Below are positions 1 to 10,597 of a stretch of DNA of 64,000 bases, in pieces. Location: NCBI RefSeq assembly GCF_000218685.1, contig NW_006763290.1, positions 631,684 through 695,683 of the forward strand, written 5' to 3'. The DNA is from Serpula lacrymans var. lacrymans S7.9. Taxonomy: Eukaryota; Basidiomycota; Agaricomycetes; Boletales; Serpulaceae. A program made the position numbers and the translations under genes. Position 1 is the first letter of the stretch, and every line of letters starts with the position of its first letter. The notes beneath the pieces are model-generated. The model searched no databases. It was not told the origin of the DNA and worked only from the letters and a program-made list of their open reading frames with translations.

Positions 1-1015
1 AAATATTTTTCACCATTACACCATCATTATCATGCCCAGTAAAAAGTCACAAATGTAAATATCTAGAAATACCTTGAAATATATAGAAATTGATGAAAAT
101 ATCTGTAAAAATCAGCAAAGATCAGAAACATTTGAGTAAGCCAAATCTCCAGGTATTTTAAGATTTGCCTTGTAGAAATTGGACAAACCACATTTTTAAA
201 AAAAGAGGAAATTTGGAAATTTGGAACATCTATGTATTTGGTGTTATCTGCAAAATTCCAGTTGGATCTTCAATCACTCAAAATAACATTGAAAAATCAC
301 CAAAAATATTGAATTATCTGTAAGCTATAAAAACATGTAGGTATCACTAGAAAATGTGAAATAAGAGTTACAAAGTACTGCAAATGTCAGGAAAATTGTC
401 ACATAAGGAATTATGTCACATGTGACATGTTCATCATTGGACTACAGCTTTGATTCACAATCAAAGCTGCAGTTTAAGGATGAAAATAGTCTGGAAGATA
501 ATTAGAAATAATTTCAAAAAAATGCTGTGGATACGGGTTGGACATTTGTGCCCAAGCACCACTGGCCAGTCTTCTTTGACTTTCTGTTATCACTATATAA
601 TTAGCTTAGATCATTGGACAACCATATCATGAGACACACCATCACTCTGAAGCTCCAAGACAATGATAGCTTGGAACTCCCTAATCCCAAATCAAGAAGT
701 AATTTTAAAATCAACCTGTGCCAGTACGTGTCACCTTGCCCTTAGATTTCTATGTTTGGTTACATAAATCAAATAGATTACAACAGAGACTTTTAAAGGA
801 GCAAAATTTTCAACTTCAACTTGCCTTGAAAGAGAAACAGCCCAATTTGAAGACTGGTTGATCTATTGATGCAGCAAGGGAACTTACCCAGCTAGAACCC
901 AAGAACAGAGCACTGGAAAATGAAGGATTTTCTGTGAATCTCAACATCAATGTCTAAGATACATGAATTCCGTCTCAAGTCAAAATTAAAGCTTGGGGTT
1001 TGAAGTACTATTGTA
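1..1015. other. AT-rich stretch without a recognisable gene
   Basis: I see no protein family, RNA gene or repeat end here. The only structure noticed is a perfect 11-bp stem at about 444-468 (CAGCTTTGATT, 3-base loop, AATCAAAGCTG). Short ORFs on either strand have no recognisable motif. Confidence 0.5.
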
Positions 1016-1320
1016 ACAAAGACAAAGCTATAAAGGTAGTGAGGGGAGTGGTTACCCTTAGGATAGGACCAAGTCAGTTGTGGGTAAACAACAGGAGGAC
1101 TCGCTGAGGAGTCTCCTTGATCTATTGAGGTATATATACTACTACAGTTTGTTTGTACATATGTACTGTACAGTTGATGGAGGCAGTGGCTGATGATGTC
1201 ATGGGGCACAGCCCATGTAACCAGCTCCACTGCGTGAGATATTTGTATCTAAAAATAGACAAGGCAGTGCAACACGGGAAGTAGAGTTTGAACAATAATG
1301 GAAAGTGCCGCATGGCACAG
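1016..1320 (-). repeat. Gypsy-family LTR fragment, both ends missing
   Basis: The sequence matches the central part of the LTR that recurs at 7415, 8263, 23360, 30659, 36423, 38232, 47531 and 50352. Shared landmarks are the aggaggact..gctgaggagtctcc block, the reversed TATA segment (tatatatactactac), the gatgatgtcat block and the gccgcatggcacag block. The TGTTACAA-type ends are absent, so it is a truncated copy. Its transcription sense, judged from the TATA, is leftward. The region from 1321 to 1823 shows nothing further. Confidence 0.75.
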
Positions 1321-1823
1321 GGTTAGTGTTGCCGCAGCTGGTTTAGTCAAGCTGCAGCTCAATAAGTCACAGTTTGTCAGCTTTGTGGCTTTAAGTAAGC
1401 TGCAACTTCTTTAAATTGAACTGTGGCTATTAATATTAAATGGCTTGGCGGCTTAGTGACTTAACAGCTCAAGATGCAGCTTCCACCTATAACAATCCAT
1501 GGAAACAATAGACAGTTAGAACTTATACAATAGACAACTCCCATTTGAAACCACACCAATAGCAAAATAATTTCAAATTTATGTCAAAAGAATGGCTTCA
1601 GAAGTCTGTAGTAAAAAAGAAAATAAAAAAACAAATCTTGTCGTGCTATAAATGAAAACAGAAAAAAGTGAAGTAACATCCTTATGCAATAGCATTTTGA
1701 ATACCACACCTTCAAATACCTTTTCCCCCAACTTCTGAGTAATACTCTTCATCCAAAACTGTTGATTGCTACACAGATGAACTTGGCAAATTGGTAGACA
1801 TGATGATGTTAGTTCTTTCTGGT

Positions 1824-2817
1824 TCAATCATAGGAATAGTTGTACAAAAAGCCATGATGTGCTGCAAGGTTGCAAAATAGATTATGGATATAATGATAGT
1901 CAGGATCCTGATCATAGGCGAGTAAACAAGTATACAAGAGGAAGTCATGAAATTCTTTGAAAAGACCATGACATAGTGCAGCAGGCATAGTGTGAAGCTT
2001 CTTCTTCTTAATATGTCTGTACTTCTTCTCTTTGCTGCCCTTGATTCCCTGCCATGGAAGAGATCCATGGAGAAAATAAAATATAATATAGGTGATTGCT
2101 TCCAAGTCATCATGTCAGGATTGCTGGATGACCATGTGAGCATTGCATGATAAATAGTGAATAGTGCCAACCAACTTCTGGCCATCTTTGTAAGGAATAT
2201 GTTCACCAGTGATTGAGTGTATGTTTTTTGTGCTTAAGCCAAGATCAATCAAATGCAGGATACCAGCGCTTCCATTGACACCAAGAAGAAAGTTTTCCGG
2301 CTTTAGATCGCGGTGAATAAGATAATAGGAATGAAGAGTTTGAATCCGTGAGATCTGAGTAGATATGAGCTACATCGTTGTAGTAATAAAAAACACTTTC
2401 CATTTGATTAAGCAACATCAGCACCGTCTTAAGGCTAAATTTAAGGCCACATAGATTCAAAACTTGTTCCAGTGAAGCTCCCAATAAATCTATGACCATT
2501 ACGTTGTCGTCTTCATGAGATCCATACCAATATAATTTGGGAAATCCTATGCAACCTCCAAGTCGTTCATATATCTGTGCCTCTCTCCAAAGATGGGTTG
2601 ATGAGGTATTGCCAGCTTCCAGCTTAATGGCAACATCCTCATGATTAAGCATATCAAAGCCACCCTAAACCTCTCCTTTATGATATTGGTATAATTAAAA
2701 ACAAATTCATAAAATATATGAATATTTACCAAAAGATCCTGAGGCGATATGCTCCTCCCAGCAGTATTGATAATTGATGATCATGGACAGATCAAATTTG
2801 TCCTTTGAGGCAGTCAT
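1824..2817 (-). pseudogene. Casein kinase 1-like protein kinase pseudogene
   Basis: This reads as a CK1-family Ser/Thr kinase domain of about 290 codons over three exons. Exon 1 starts at 2817 and contains the Gly loop IASGSFG. An intron follows at about 2668-2735. Exon 2 holds VAIKLEA (ATP-site Lys), PKLYWYG and VIDLLGASLEQ. After a second short intron near 2358-2404, exon 3 has SRIQTLHS, the catalytic loop HRDLKPENFLLG, HLIDLGLS (DLG in place of DFG, typical of CK1), VGTIHYLS and HGSLPWQGI. Two TGA codons break it: one at 2115-2117, where the family has Arg (QQS*HDDLEA), and one at 1824-1826, where YDW would end the domain. Both fit single transitions (CGA or TGG to TGA). The catalytic residues are otherwise present, so inactivation looks recent. 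Similar kinases are often multicopy beside TEs in mushroom genomes. Whether this one was transposon cargo is unknown. Confidence 0.85.
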
Positions 2818-3239
2818 CCTGAGGAAAAAGGGAGCCTATATACACCAAGATATACACAGAAATAAGGCGGAACAAAAGTTGAGGAAGGATTAGTTGGACT
2901 CAGAGTTGGAGTTTGAAAGAACAAAAAGTCTTGTACTATATTTAGCTGCCTGGGAAAACACGGTACACAAAATAGGACCTCAGTAACAACAAAAGTATGA
3001 ATTTTTGAATACCTAGACCTACAAGCTGGTAACGCAAATTTTATCAGACTTAGAAGTTGACAGAATATTGAGAAAAAATCAAAAGGAAAAAATAAGACAT
3101 AGTACATTTACAGCAAGCCACATATTGTAAATTATAAACATGCCAATTCACATTTTCAGAATAGAACGAACAAAAGCAGGTAATAACATTTCCTCTAGAG
3201 TATTACAAAATGACATTAAGTTAGATCCATCACGGCATG
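2818..3239. other. Intergenic, no feature seen
   Basis: This is AT-rich sequence between the kinase start and the hAT transposase C-terminus. No coding motif, TIR or LTR end was recognised. Confidence 0.4.
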
Positions 3240-4620
3240 CAGAGAACTTGAGGATTTGTAAAGCTTCTATAATGTCAGCACTGAGGCAATTTCTTCTTGG
3301 TGTGGCAGTCAAAGCAGCTGAAGAAAACACCCACTTGCGAGGGACTGAGGTTCCTTAAATTGGGAGGTAGTCCAATGCCATAGAAAATAATGTGGGGAAT
3401 CTGTGGGAATGCATCTGATAGATGGATGCAAGGAATTGGTATCAAACAGATAAAGTATGAATTATTCTTACCTCCCACCACTGAATAATATTGTATTCTT
3501 CTCTAGGTAATGCCAGGTAGGCATTATGCTCCTCCTCAATTGATCTCAATCCAGAGCTAATCCCATGTCTAATAATCTGTACTCCTCAGTCAAAGGACAA
3601 ATAATGTCTACAGCTTGATGGTTTGTAGTTCCATATAGTTGAGGTGGTTGAAATTGCTGTGTTTGCGGCTGGCCAGGCTATGTACTAGGAGTAGATATTG
3701 TACGGTGATATTTCTGTAACTAAAAAGATTTGTTCCAGTAGAGGTCAGCCTAAATAGGTTAAGACTACCCACATAGTTCAAAGTATGAGCCTGTGCTGGT
3801 TTCATATATTCTATTCCCCATTTTTCACAAATCCAGCTATATTTGATGGCAGGGTTCAAGACTAAAAAAATAGGAGTTAAATGTATAAGTGATGAATGAA
3901 AAGGAAAAGAAGAACATACACATCAAAATAACATAGGCTAGATTCTCATCTGTCTGACAATAATAGCCAATAGCTTTATCCAATCCTGCCTGAATATATG
4001 GCTTGAGGCGTAAATGTTTATCCTGTAATAACTCCCATCTAGACATGACCAGTTTGTACACTGGGATAGCTGCAGCTAGGACTGGAACTTTCTCAAAAGA
4101 CAATGTCTGCTGAGCTAAGTGCGCAACCTTGAAAATAGTACCAAATATAGTGTAATGTGAGATTATGATTACATATTGAATAGATACTCACTGAGAGAAT
4201 TGATTCAAGATCTTTTAGAACTTCCCACTCTTTGGCCATCAACCTATACCTTGTAAACTCTGAGTCAGAGTCAGTAACACTTAACTCAGCTACCAGGCAC
4301 TCAATAGCCTGTATATCTGTTTCAGCATAAAATTCTATTACCAAATATTGTACTCACTGGGCGCAATTCTCTAAGCCTCCCTAACATCAAGTAGGTGGAG
4401 TCCCACCTTGTCTTTACATCCAATATTAGCTCCAAGGTTGGTAAGGTAACAACCTCATTTTTTCCACTTTTATCATGTTTGATGAAAGTCCTACTTTCAT
4501 TCCCTGCCTTTATAATTTCCTGCAATCGCTCTCGACAGTAAGATGACTTCCTGACAGCACGTACAAATTTTCTTGAAATTGTAAAAGACATGGAATGAGA
4601 CGAAATGGTGACATTGAAAC
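3240..4620 (-). pseudogene. hAT-superfamily transposase pseudogene
   Basis: Several exons in different frames give the C-terminal half of a hAT transposase. In order these are VTLPTLELILDVKTRWDS (the conserved TRWNS-type block), WEVLKDLESILS, a GT-AG intron at 4128-4191, VAHLAQQTLSFEKVPVLAA, LRLKPYIQAGLDKAIGYY, a second intron starting GTATGT, and LNPAIKYSWICEKWG. After these come EEHNAYLALPREEYNIIQWW and the dimerisation block WVFSSAALTATPRRN followed by ALQILKFS. A stop sits inside the dimerisation block (DYLPI*GTSVP, CAA to TAA), and spacing is lost between blocks. The N-terminal BED-type zinc finger and the TIRs were not found. At its 5' side (about 4620-4640) the frame runs directly into the copia-A protease, so one element truncated the other. 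Confidence 0.8.
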
Positions 4621-4639
4621 CACTTGACAAGGTAAATAC

Positions 4640-5841
4640 AAGACTAAGAGGATATTGTTTTGAAGATCTGGTACGTGGAGCACTCTAGAGAATTCCACAG
4701 CCCTAGCCACTTTGCCATTCATCACAGGATTAAACACCATAGTACCAACACCAGCTAAATAGACAACAGTGTGATCAGCCAGCTTGATTGGCACACAATA
4801 TGGGGTATAGTGGTGCACCCAATGACGATGAGGTGTCATATGAGAAGTGGCGCCTGTGTCTGCATTTCAATCAATGTCAGCATCAAGTTGGAGAGGGCAA
4901 TGAGGATCAGAGGGATGAATGGAACAAAGACTTGCATTTCCAGCTGATTCAGTGACCACAGTAGATAAATTGGCATTATTGGGCGAAGATTTGGGCTGCT
5001 GAGAGGTATTCTGAGAGTTGCTGGAGCCTGCCTGAGCCTTATTGCCACGCTTGTAGCGATTCTTAGCACCCTCCACTGCCTGTTGGCGACTAGAAATGTA
5101 TCTGTGGCATTTGTCTTGGGTATGACCAAGTAAACCACAGAAATCACACTGAACACGAGTAGAGGTGGTGGATTGGTTGCAATGATGGCAGTTAGGATGG
5201 GTGCAGGTGCTATTGGCAGTGGTAGACGAAGAATGCAAGGCAGAATCGACTTCAGCACGACGACGGCAATTGACCTCTTCAGCAAGGAAAGCATCCCTGA
5301 GCTGGGTCTTGTCCAAGGTGCCCAGAAGTAGTAGAGATGAAGTGAAGTGGGCATATTGATCAGGAAGCGCCCTAATCATGGCCATGCATGTCAATTCATC
5401 GTCCAATTCAGACAATGAGAAGCCAGTAGGACGAAGATTTTGAATCTGATGCATGCCTTCGTCAATTCTGGTCATGAGAGACTGCAGGGACTCGTCCTCC
5501 TTCTTTCTGATAGAGAAGAAGTCGTCATAGGCATTAAATCTCGTCCCAGGCTTCTTAGAGACGTGCACAATTGCCAGTTTCTCCCAGATCTTGACAGGAT
5601 CATCAATGATGCCATCAAGATGGATGCTGCTCTTTGGTGACATTGAGGTATAATGCACCAGCAGCCTTTTCAGCTCTCAACTCCCATTTCTCTATTGCTT
5701 CAGCGTCAGTCCCAGGACACTTTTCAGCGCCAGAGACGAGCCTCCACAGTCCCTTGGTCATCAACCAAGCTTGCATTCACCACTCCACTGGGGGTAGTTA
5801 GTGCCAGACAAGGGATGGAACTTGGGATCAGAGTCAGACAT
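4640..5841 (-). pseudogene. Copia-A: Ty1/copia Gag-protease remnant
   Basis: The Gag start is ATG at 5841 (MSDSDPKFHPLSGTNYPQW). A one-base frameshift near 5775 separates it from the long second segment (AWLMTKGLWRLVSG, later IWEKLAIVHVSK). The middle is the UBN2/copia Gag domain. A zinc knuckle follows, CDFCGLLGHTQDKC (CX2CX4HX4C), at about 5105-5150. The protease active site reads NADTGATSHM just after a TGA at about 4867-4869, where Trp is expected. Protease continues to about 4640 (RVLHVPDLQNN) and is then cut by hAT sequence. Integrase and reverse transcriptase are absent. The tRNA-binding site at 6994-7007 belongs to this element and shows that the 5' LTR lies above 7008. Confidence 0.85.
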
Positions 5842-6993
5842 GATGGGTGTTGTATAAGACAATAGAGCAATGATAAATGATGTAGGAGACGGCTATAGGC
5901 GATGGAATAGTGGCAAAGACAATGGGCAACAGTAGGAGGCGAGCAGATAAGATGGTGAGGCGGTAGAGAGAGGATATGGAGAGGGTCAGAAAGCGCAAGG
6001 ATAGGTCCAAATAGGGTCCAAAAAGCGTCTAAAAGCGATCCAGGAGGGTGCTAAGGCTTCCTAGTGCTGCTACAGGGTTACGCCTGTGTTCCCCTTTCAA
6101 TTCCACACTGATATTAACAGAGAAATCGCCTCGAGACAGTGTTGGTTAATAGGGCTTGTATATGAGTCAACAAAGTGACTTAAGCTCCCCAAACACCGCA
6201 GACTGAGAGAGGCTCTAGGCAACAGCAAACTGAGGCAATGCAGGCGAGCTTCACAGTCTATAGGCTTGTTCTATCTGATAATGGACAGAGTAGAGAAGAT
6301 TGGAGCTTTATGCACACACCAGATATGCCAAAAAGCGACAAATAGGGCAAAAAGTCGAAATTGATGCAGAGACAGATAAGATGGATGGATTGCCACCAAA
6401 TCAGAGGTATAGGGAACATTTTTATAGAGTAATAGATGGCCCAAATATCACAAGAAGTGAAGCACAGGATGTGGAGATATGCAATAGGGGTCCAATAGGG
6501 GTGAAAGTGCCAAAAATGCGAACTTCACAGAGGATGATGGAGTGGATGGATTGCCCCCAAATTGAGGGTGTAAAGTGCAATAGTATAGGGTAGTAGATAG
6601 CTCAAATAGGGCCAAGATCCGAGCACAGGATGTGGAGATATGGAATAGGGGGCCAAAAGGTGATCAAATGATGATGAAGGCTCACAGAAAGATCCAGCTC
6701 AAATCCAACCGCTCTGACAGGTCTCCTAGGGTTATTTAGGTCGTAAAAGATGATGGTAGAAGTTACAGGACGATCAGATAAGGATTGGGCGAGATATGGT
6801 GCAGATAAGACCAAAAAAGCGTCCGAAATGGGGGTAACTTGCAACAAGGAGTTGTTGTTGGAGATCAAGATGAGATCAGAGTAATCTGAGGTGATGGATG
6901 AGATAATAAGAGTCCCAGAAGACGATGGATACGATGGATAAGCAGTAGGACACTTGGATGGTGAGATATGAGGTCAGGAAGATGGCTAGAGCA
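5842..6993 (-). other. Long untranslated leader of copia-A with internal duplication
   Basis: About 1.15 kb separates the primer-binding site from the Gag start. It is non-coding in all frames apart from short ORFs. It contains two diverged direct copies of a segment of about 165 bp, at roughly 6370-6505 and 6535-6665. Both share gatggattgcc, aaatagggcc-type words and agcacaggatgtggagatatg. The word ataggg recurs throughout. Confidence 0.55.
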
Positions 6994-7007
6994 CAGGGCT
7001 CATAACC
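6994..7007 (-). promoter_or_regulatory. Primer-binding site of copia-A (initiator tRNA-Met anticodon arm)
   Basis: The plus strand reads cagggctcataacc, identical to the anticodon stem-loop of eukaryotic initiator tRNA-Met (CAU anticodon). On the element's coding strand this is ggttatgagccctg. The same 14-mer follows the LTRs of copia-D (60888) and, with one mismatch, copia-C (22764). That matches half-tRNA priming known from Drosophila copia. The adjacent 7008-7414 is then probably the 5' LTR of copia-A. Its outer end is not defined, and it contains a direct repeat of ctagagtccaatgtgagtaa at about 7069 and 7128. Confidence 0.8.
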
Positions 7008-7414
7008 TATTAAGAACAAAGCTTGAAGGAAGTGTCTAGCCACTTGCTGAGAGCAATCAGGGACTGGAACTAGAGTCCAATGTGAGTAACTTTATTATTA
7101 GAGAGTATGACAGGTATACAGTACCTAGAGTCCAATGTGAGTAACTAGAGAATAGGAAGCATTGGACTCTGCAGTACTGTCCGAAGTTTTGTAAACAAAG
7201 GTAAGCAAAGCAGCCACAAAGGCAATAGAGAACACAGTCAATAGTGAATGATAGAAAAATAGATAGAGAAAGGAATGAAAATATATAGGTAGCACAAAGG
7301 TGCAGAATCACCAAAACTAACAATATGTTCTCCTCTCGTGAGATAATTGTCTGCATGGAACTCTGTACCTACATTACTCCTTACTCCTTACGAGCTCCTG
7401 CTCCCCCAGCAGTA

Positions 7415-7917
7415 TGTCACAATAACACATTTTCAGACCTTTCCTTTTTATTTTCATTCTCCGCTTTAACCTTTTACTATAGTTTTCTCACACTATGCCA
7501 TGCGGCACTTTCCTTTTATTCAAACTCCTCTTTCTTGCGCTGCACTGCCTTTCTTCTTATTTTAGCTACAAGTCTCTCATGCAGTGGAGCTGGTCACATG
7601 GGCTGCGCCCTTTGATATCATCAGCCACTACTTTATCAACTGTATAGTACAATATGTACAAACAACCTGTAGTAGTATAAATACCTCAATAGATTCAGGA
7701 GACTCCTCAGCGAGTCCTCCTGTTGTATCCTCACAACTAACTTGTTGAAACCTAAGGGGAGATCTGTTTCTTATCTCTTTACTCTCTGACTAATCAGCGG
7801 TACATACTGTTGGTTGGTAACCCGTCGCTCTGACTGGTCAACGGCACATACTGTTGATTGGTATTCTCTTTGCTTGTTCTAGTTGTGCACCAGAGTAACT
7901 AACTCTTGGTTGTTACA
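7415..7917 (+). repeat. Solo gypsy-family LTR, target duplication CAGTA
   Basis: The LTR runs from TGTCACAATA to GGTTGTTACA and is flanked by perfect 5-bp duplications CAGTA (7410-7414 and 7918-7922). It has a TATA segment (agtataaatacc) and the aggagactcctcagcgagtcctcctgtt block shared by the family. At 503 bp it is about 90 bp longer than its relatives, partly because of a 44-bp tandem duplication at about 7784-7870 (ctctgac..catactgttg twice). No internal element sequence is present, so it is a solo LTR. Between 7918 and 8257 I see only a tatataag box and C/T-rich sequence, with no gene. Confidence 0.9.
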
Positions 7918-8262
7918 CAGTATATAAGCTGTTATTCCTGTACTCTGTTGCTGTAGTTCAAATATTGAATAGATTCCCTTGCCTTTTTGCCAGCCCTTTT
8001 CTAAATCTTTTCTGATCCTTCTCCGAAGGATCTTTACTCTACTTCCCTGTCATCCTCTACTCTCCTCCGTCCATTTTTTCCGTTGAGTTAGGGACCAAGG
8101 TCTGCAGAAGGGCCTAGCGCATGAGCTAAGCCAATTCCCCATCTTATCCCCCATACTCTGTTACTCCAACCCCCCACTCCAAAGAGGTTATGGTTCTGAC
8201 ACATGCAATCATATCTCTCGGGTGCCAAGCAGAAATATTACAAAAATATTAAAAGCTCAAAC

Positions 8263-8676
8263 TGTTACAATACACAAATCTTTGGACCTTTAAATTTCAT
8301 TCTATACTTTAACTTTCTTTTGTAGTTTTCACACACTGTGCCATGCGGCGCTTTCCATTTTGTTCAAACTCCACTTTCTCACACTGTACTGCTTTTCTCT
8401 ATCCTTAGCTACAAATCTCTCATGCAATAGAGCTGGTCACACAGGCTGCACCCTATGACATCATCAGCCACTGCCTTTATCAACTGTATGGTACACATGT
8501 ACAAATAGTCTGTAGTAGTATAAATACCCCAATAGATCAAGGAGACTCCTCAGCAAGTCCTCCTGTTGTTTACCCACAACAAACTCAGTCAGATCATAAG
8601 GGGTATCCACTCCCACTCACTTCACTCTTACTTGTCTGAGTTGTGCACCAGAGTATACAAACTCTTGGTTGTAACA
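8263..8676 (+). repeat. Solo gypsy-family LTR, target duplication CAAAC
   Basis: This 414-bp LTR begins TGTTACAATA and ends GGTTGTAACA. It is flanked by perfect duplications CAAAC (8258-8262 and 8677-8681). Its TATA segment is agtataaatacccc. It is the cleanest reference copy of the family in this window. It lies 346 bp downstream of the preceding solo LTR in the same orientation. Confidence 0.92.
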
Positions 8677-8894
8677 CAAACCAGATCACCTCAAGACAAG
8701 TACCCAACTCATAAATCCCAATGCAACTGGACTCTGCAACACTGCATTGCCATGGTTTTGGAGCATGGATTTGAAAGGTGACACCTCCAAACAGACCTGG
8801 ATGTCTGAATGTATGTACACTGGCCTGGTCATGGTTTCACGGTATCAAATAACTAGCATTTAGTCATAAAATACAGGGTCCATTATACTATGTC

Positions 8895-8998
8895 ATAGTA
8901 GTCCAGTATTCCCGGGCTGTGTAGCAGTCCAATACTTCTGAGCTTTGTAGTAATCCAGTGTTCCTGGGCTTTGTAGTGATACAAAATTCCCGGGCTTC
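8895..8998. repeat. Four-unit 26-bp tandem repeat
   Basis: Four consecutive units of about 26 bp follow the pattern gtag-n-n-gtccagtattcccgggcttt (units at 8895, 8921, 8947 and 8973). They differ from each other at a few positions each. This is a small minisatellite between a solo LTR and the dioxygenase relic. No coding role is visible. Confidence 0.75.
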
Positions 8999-9129
8999 TA
9001 CTTGCTCCCGGTATCCAACCTGGTATCCAACTACAGTGTGCCTGGGTTCCACCCTTTTATTGAGTGAGCTACTACAAATAGCTACAAACTTGCAGCAGTG
9101 ATGTACCCAGATCAAGACAGTTCTGCTAC

Positions 9130-9625
9130 TATTCCATATTTATAACTGCATAACATGATTATGTGGAGGTACTGACCATCCCGGAGTCTCCACCCCGCAT
9201 ATTGTATGTACATACTCCCTCATGTAAAATGCAACACATATTCTCTCACCACTGCAGGATGAAAGCCCGTGATTCAACAACTTCCCACTAAATACAGCAA
9301 TAGTCCCACTATCAAACTTGGAGCAAAAACCTGCCCCGGTGAGCTCCAGAATGGCCTCATTGTAGTTTTCTACGCTTGCCAACATGTCATACCACTCTGC
9401 TTTGGAGAGACAACCCCAGTGTACTGGTGTCTCCTGATGGCTGATGATAGAAAGTGTATTAAAGACTGAGCTCCATGCCTTTAGTACTGTCACATCATCT
9501 ATATGGTCCTCACCTCAAACCAGCACCTTCCAGACCAACTCATAGAGCACAGGGTGAGCTACATGCAAGATTACACTCATAAGGGCCCTGGCCTCCACAA
9601 AGGATTGCAACCACAGATTCTATAT
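9130..9625 (-). pseudogene. Tet/JBP-like 2OG-Fe(II) dioxygenase relic
   Basis: The frame contains a pattern I associate with the basidiomycete Tet/JBP-type 2-oxoglutarate-Fe(II) dioxygenases, enzymes that oxidise 5-methylcytosine or thymine in DNA. In order it reads VILHVAHPVLYELVWKVL, AWSSVFNTLSIISHQETPVH, WYDMLASVENYNEAILEL, FDSGTIAVFSGKLLNHGL and GERICVAFYMREYVH, ending near 9140. In active enzymes QETPxH is followed by an Asp (HxD iron ligand). Here it reads HWG, so that Asp is missing, while the distal His (NHGL) and Arg (GERIC) remain. One TGA interrupts the upstream part (LV*GED). The gene is cut at about 9625, where the Harbinger transposase begins on the opposite strand. The family call is from remembered motifs and needs a profile search. 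Confidence 0.55.
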
Positions 9626-9635
9626 GCAATCACAT

Positions 9636-10472
9636 CTCCTAAGATTTATGGGACCTACATCTATCTACCGGGTGAAAATGACCCTCTCCCATTGTATATT
9701 ATTGACGTCCCCAAGTTCTGCCGCTTTGCTGGAGCAATTGGAGCTATTGATGGCACACACATCACATGTATCCCATCTGCAGCTGAGCATGATGCCTCTC
9801 AGAATTGCAAAGGTGGGCTGTCACAAAACTGCCTCACCTGTTGCAATTTTGACTTGAGGTTCACCTACATATTGAGCGGGTGGGAAGGGTCTGTACCTGA
9901 TGCGGCATTATTTTATGACACTCGCTTGAATAGTCTGCGCATTCTGCAAGGTAGATTCTACCTAGCGGATGCTGGTTTTCCATCATGCCCACAGCTGCTC
10001 ATTCACTATTGTGGTGAGTGATACCACCTCCAGGAATACGCTTGAGGGGATCACCAGTAAGTGTGCCCTCATTTTGTGTAGTCTGCACTGACAGTCTTTC
10101 AGACCACAGAACTCGCAAGAATACTACAATCTGCAACACTCCTCCGCTCAAAATGTGGTTGAACAAATCTTCGGCATCCTCAAACAACATTTTCAAATAC
10201 TGCTCCTTCCCCCTGAATATAGCATGGCCATCCAGGCCCATGTCCCCCCTGCTCTTTGCTTCATCCATAATTTCATACGGGTCCATGACCCGCTTGAAAT
10301 CAATGGCTTTGACGACATTGATGACCCAGTTCCCGATGCTACAACCGGTACACTTGCTGCCGAACCATCCACTCTGGCCAAACATTCAGATGTGAGCACT
10401 AGGCAGGATAGAATAGCCAGGTTGATGTGGGCCAATTATCAGGACGAGTTGCGTCATAGAGGTAATATGTAG
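9636..10472 (+). pseudogene. Harbinger-1: PIF/Harbinger DDE transposase
   Basis: This is a DDE_4-type nuclease domain. Visible blocks are SPKIYGTYIYLPGENDPLP, GAIGAIDGTHITCIPSA (first catalytic Asp), NCLTCCNFDLRFTYILSGWEGS, GRFYLADAGFPSCPQLLI (second Asp) and, after an intron, NVVEQIFGILKQHFQILLLP (catalytic Glu). The intron of about 38 bp starts GTAAGT near 10053 and ends before SFRPQNS. Two TGA codons interrupt HYCGE*YHLQEYA*GDH, at positions where Arg is usual. The triad is intact, so the damage is confined to stops and loss of the N-terminal helix-turn-helix region, whose place is taken by the dioxygenase relic. It converges with the Myb/SANT gene at 10598-12110. Confidence 0.85.
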
Positions 10473-10597
10473 CTGTTTTGTTTTTTTCAAGATATGAATC
10501 AGTCAGTTTTCTTACTGCTTGGAACAAAAAAATATTGCAATTGTAAGAGTAACAGGGATAACATATAATGATAACTTTAAACAAAAAAAACCATATA

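Noticed and set aside
444..468. Perfect 11-bp hairpin as a terminator or RNA element
   Set aside because: It is an isolated stem in AT-rich eukaryotic DNA with no adjacent gene, so chance is likely.
892..1313. Minus-strand ORFs of 63-112 codons that recur at 23415, 36523, 38379, 47501 and 50464
   Set aside because: They are translations of the common gypsy LTR and reflect nucleotide repetition, not protein-coding constraint.
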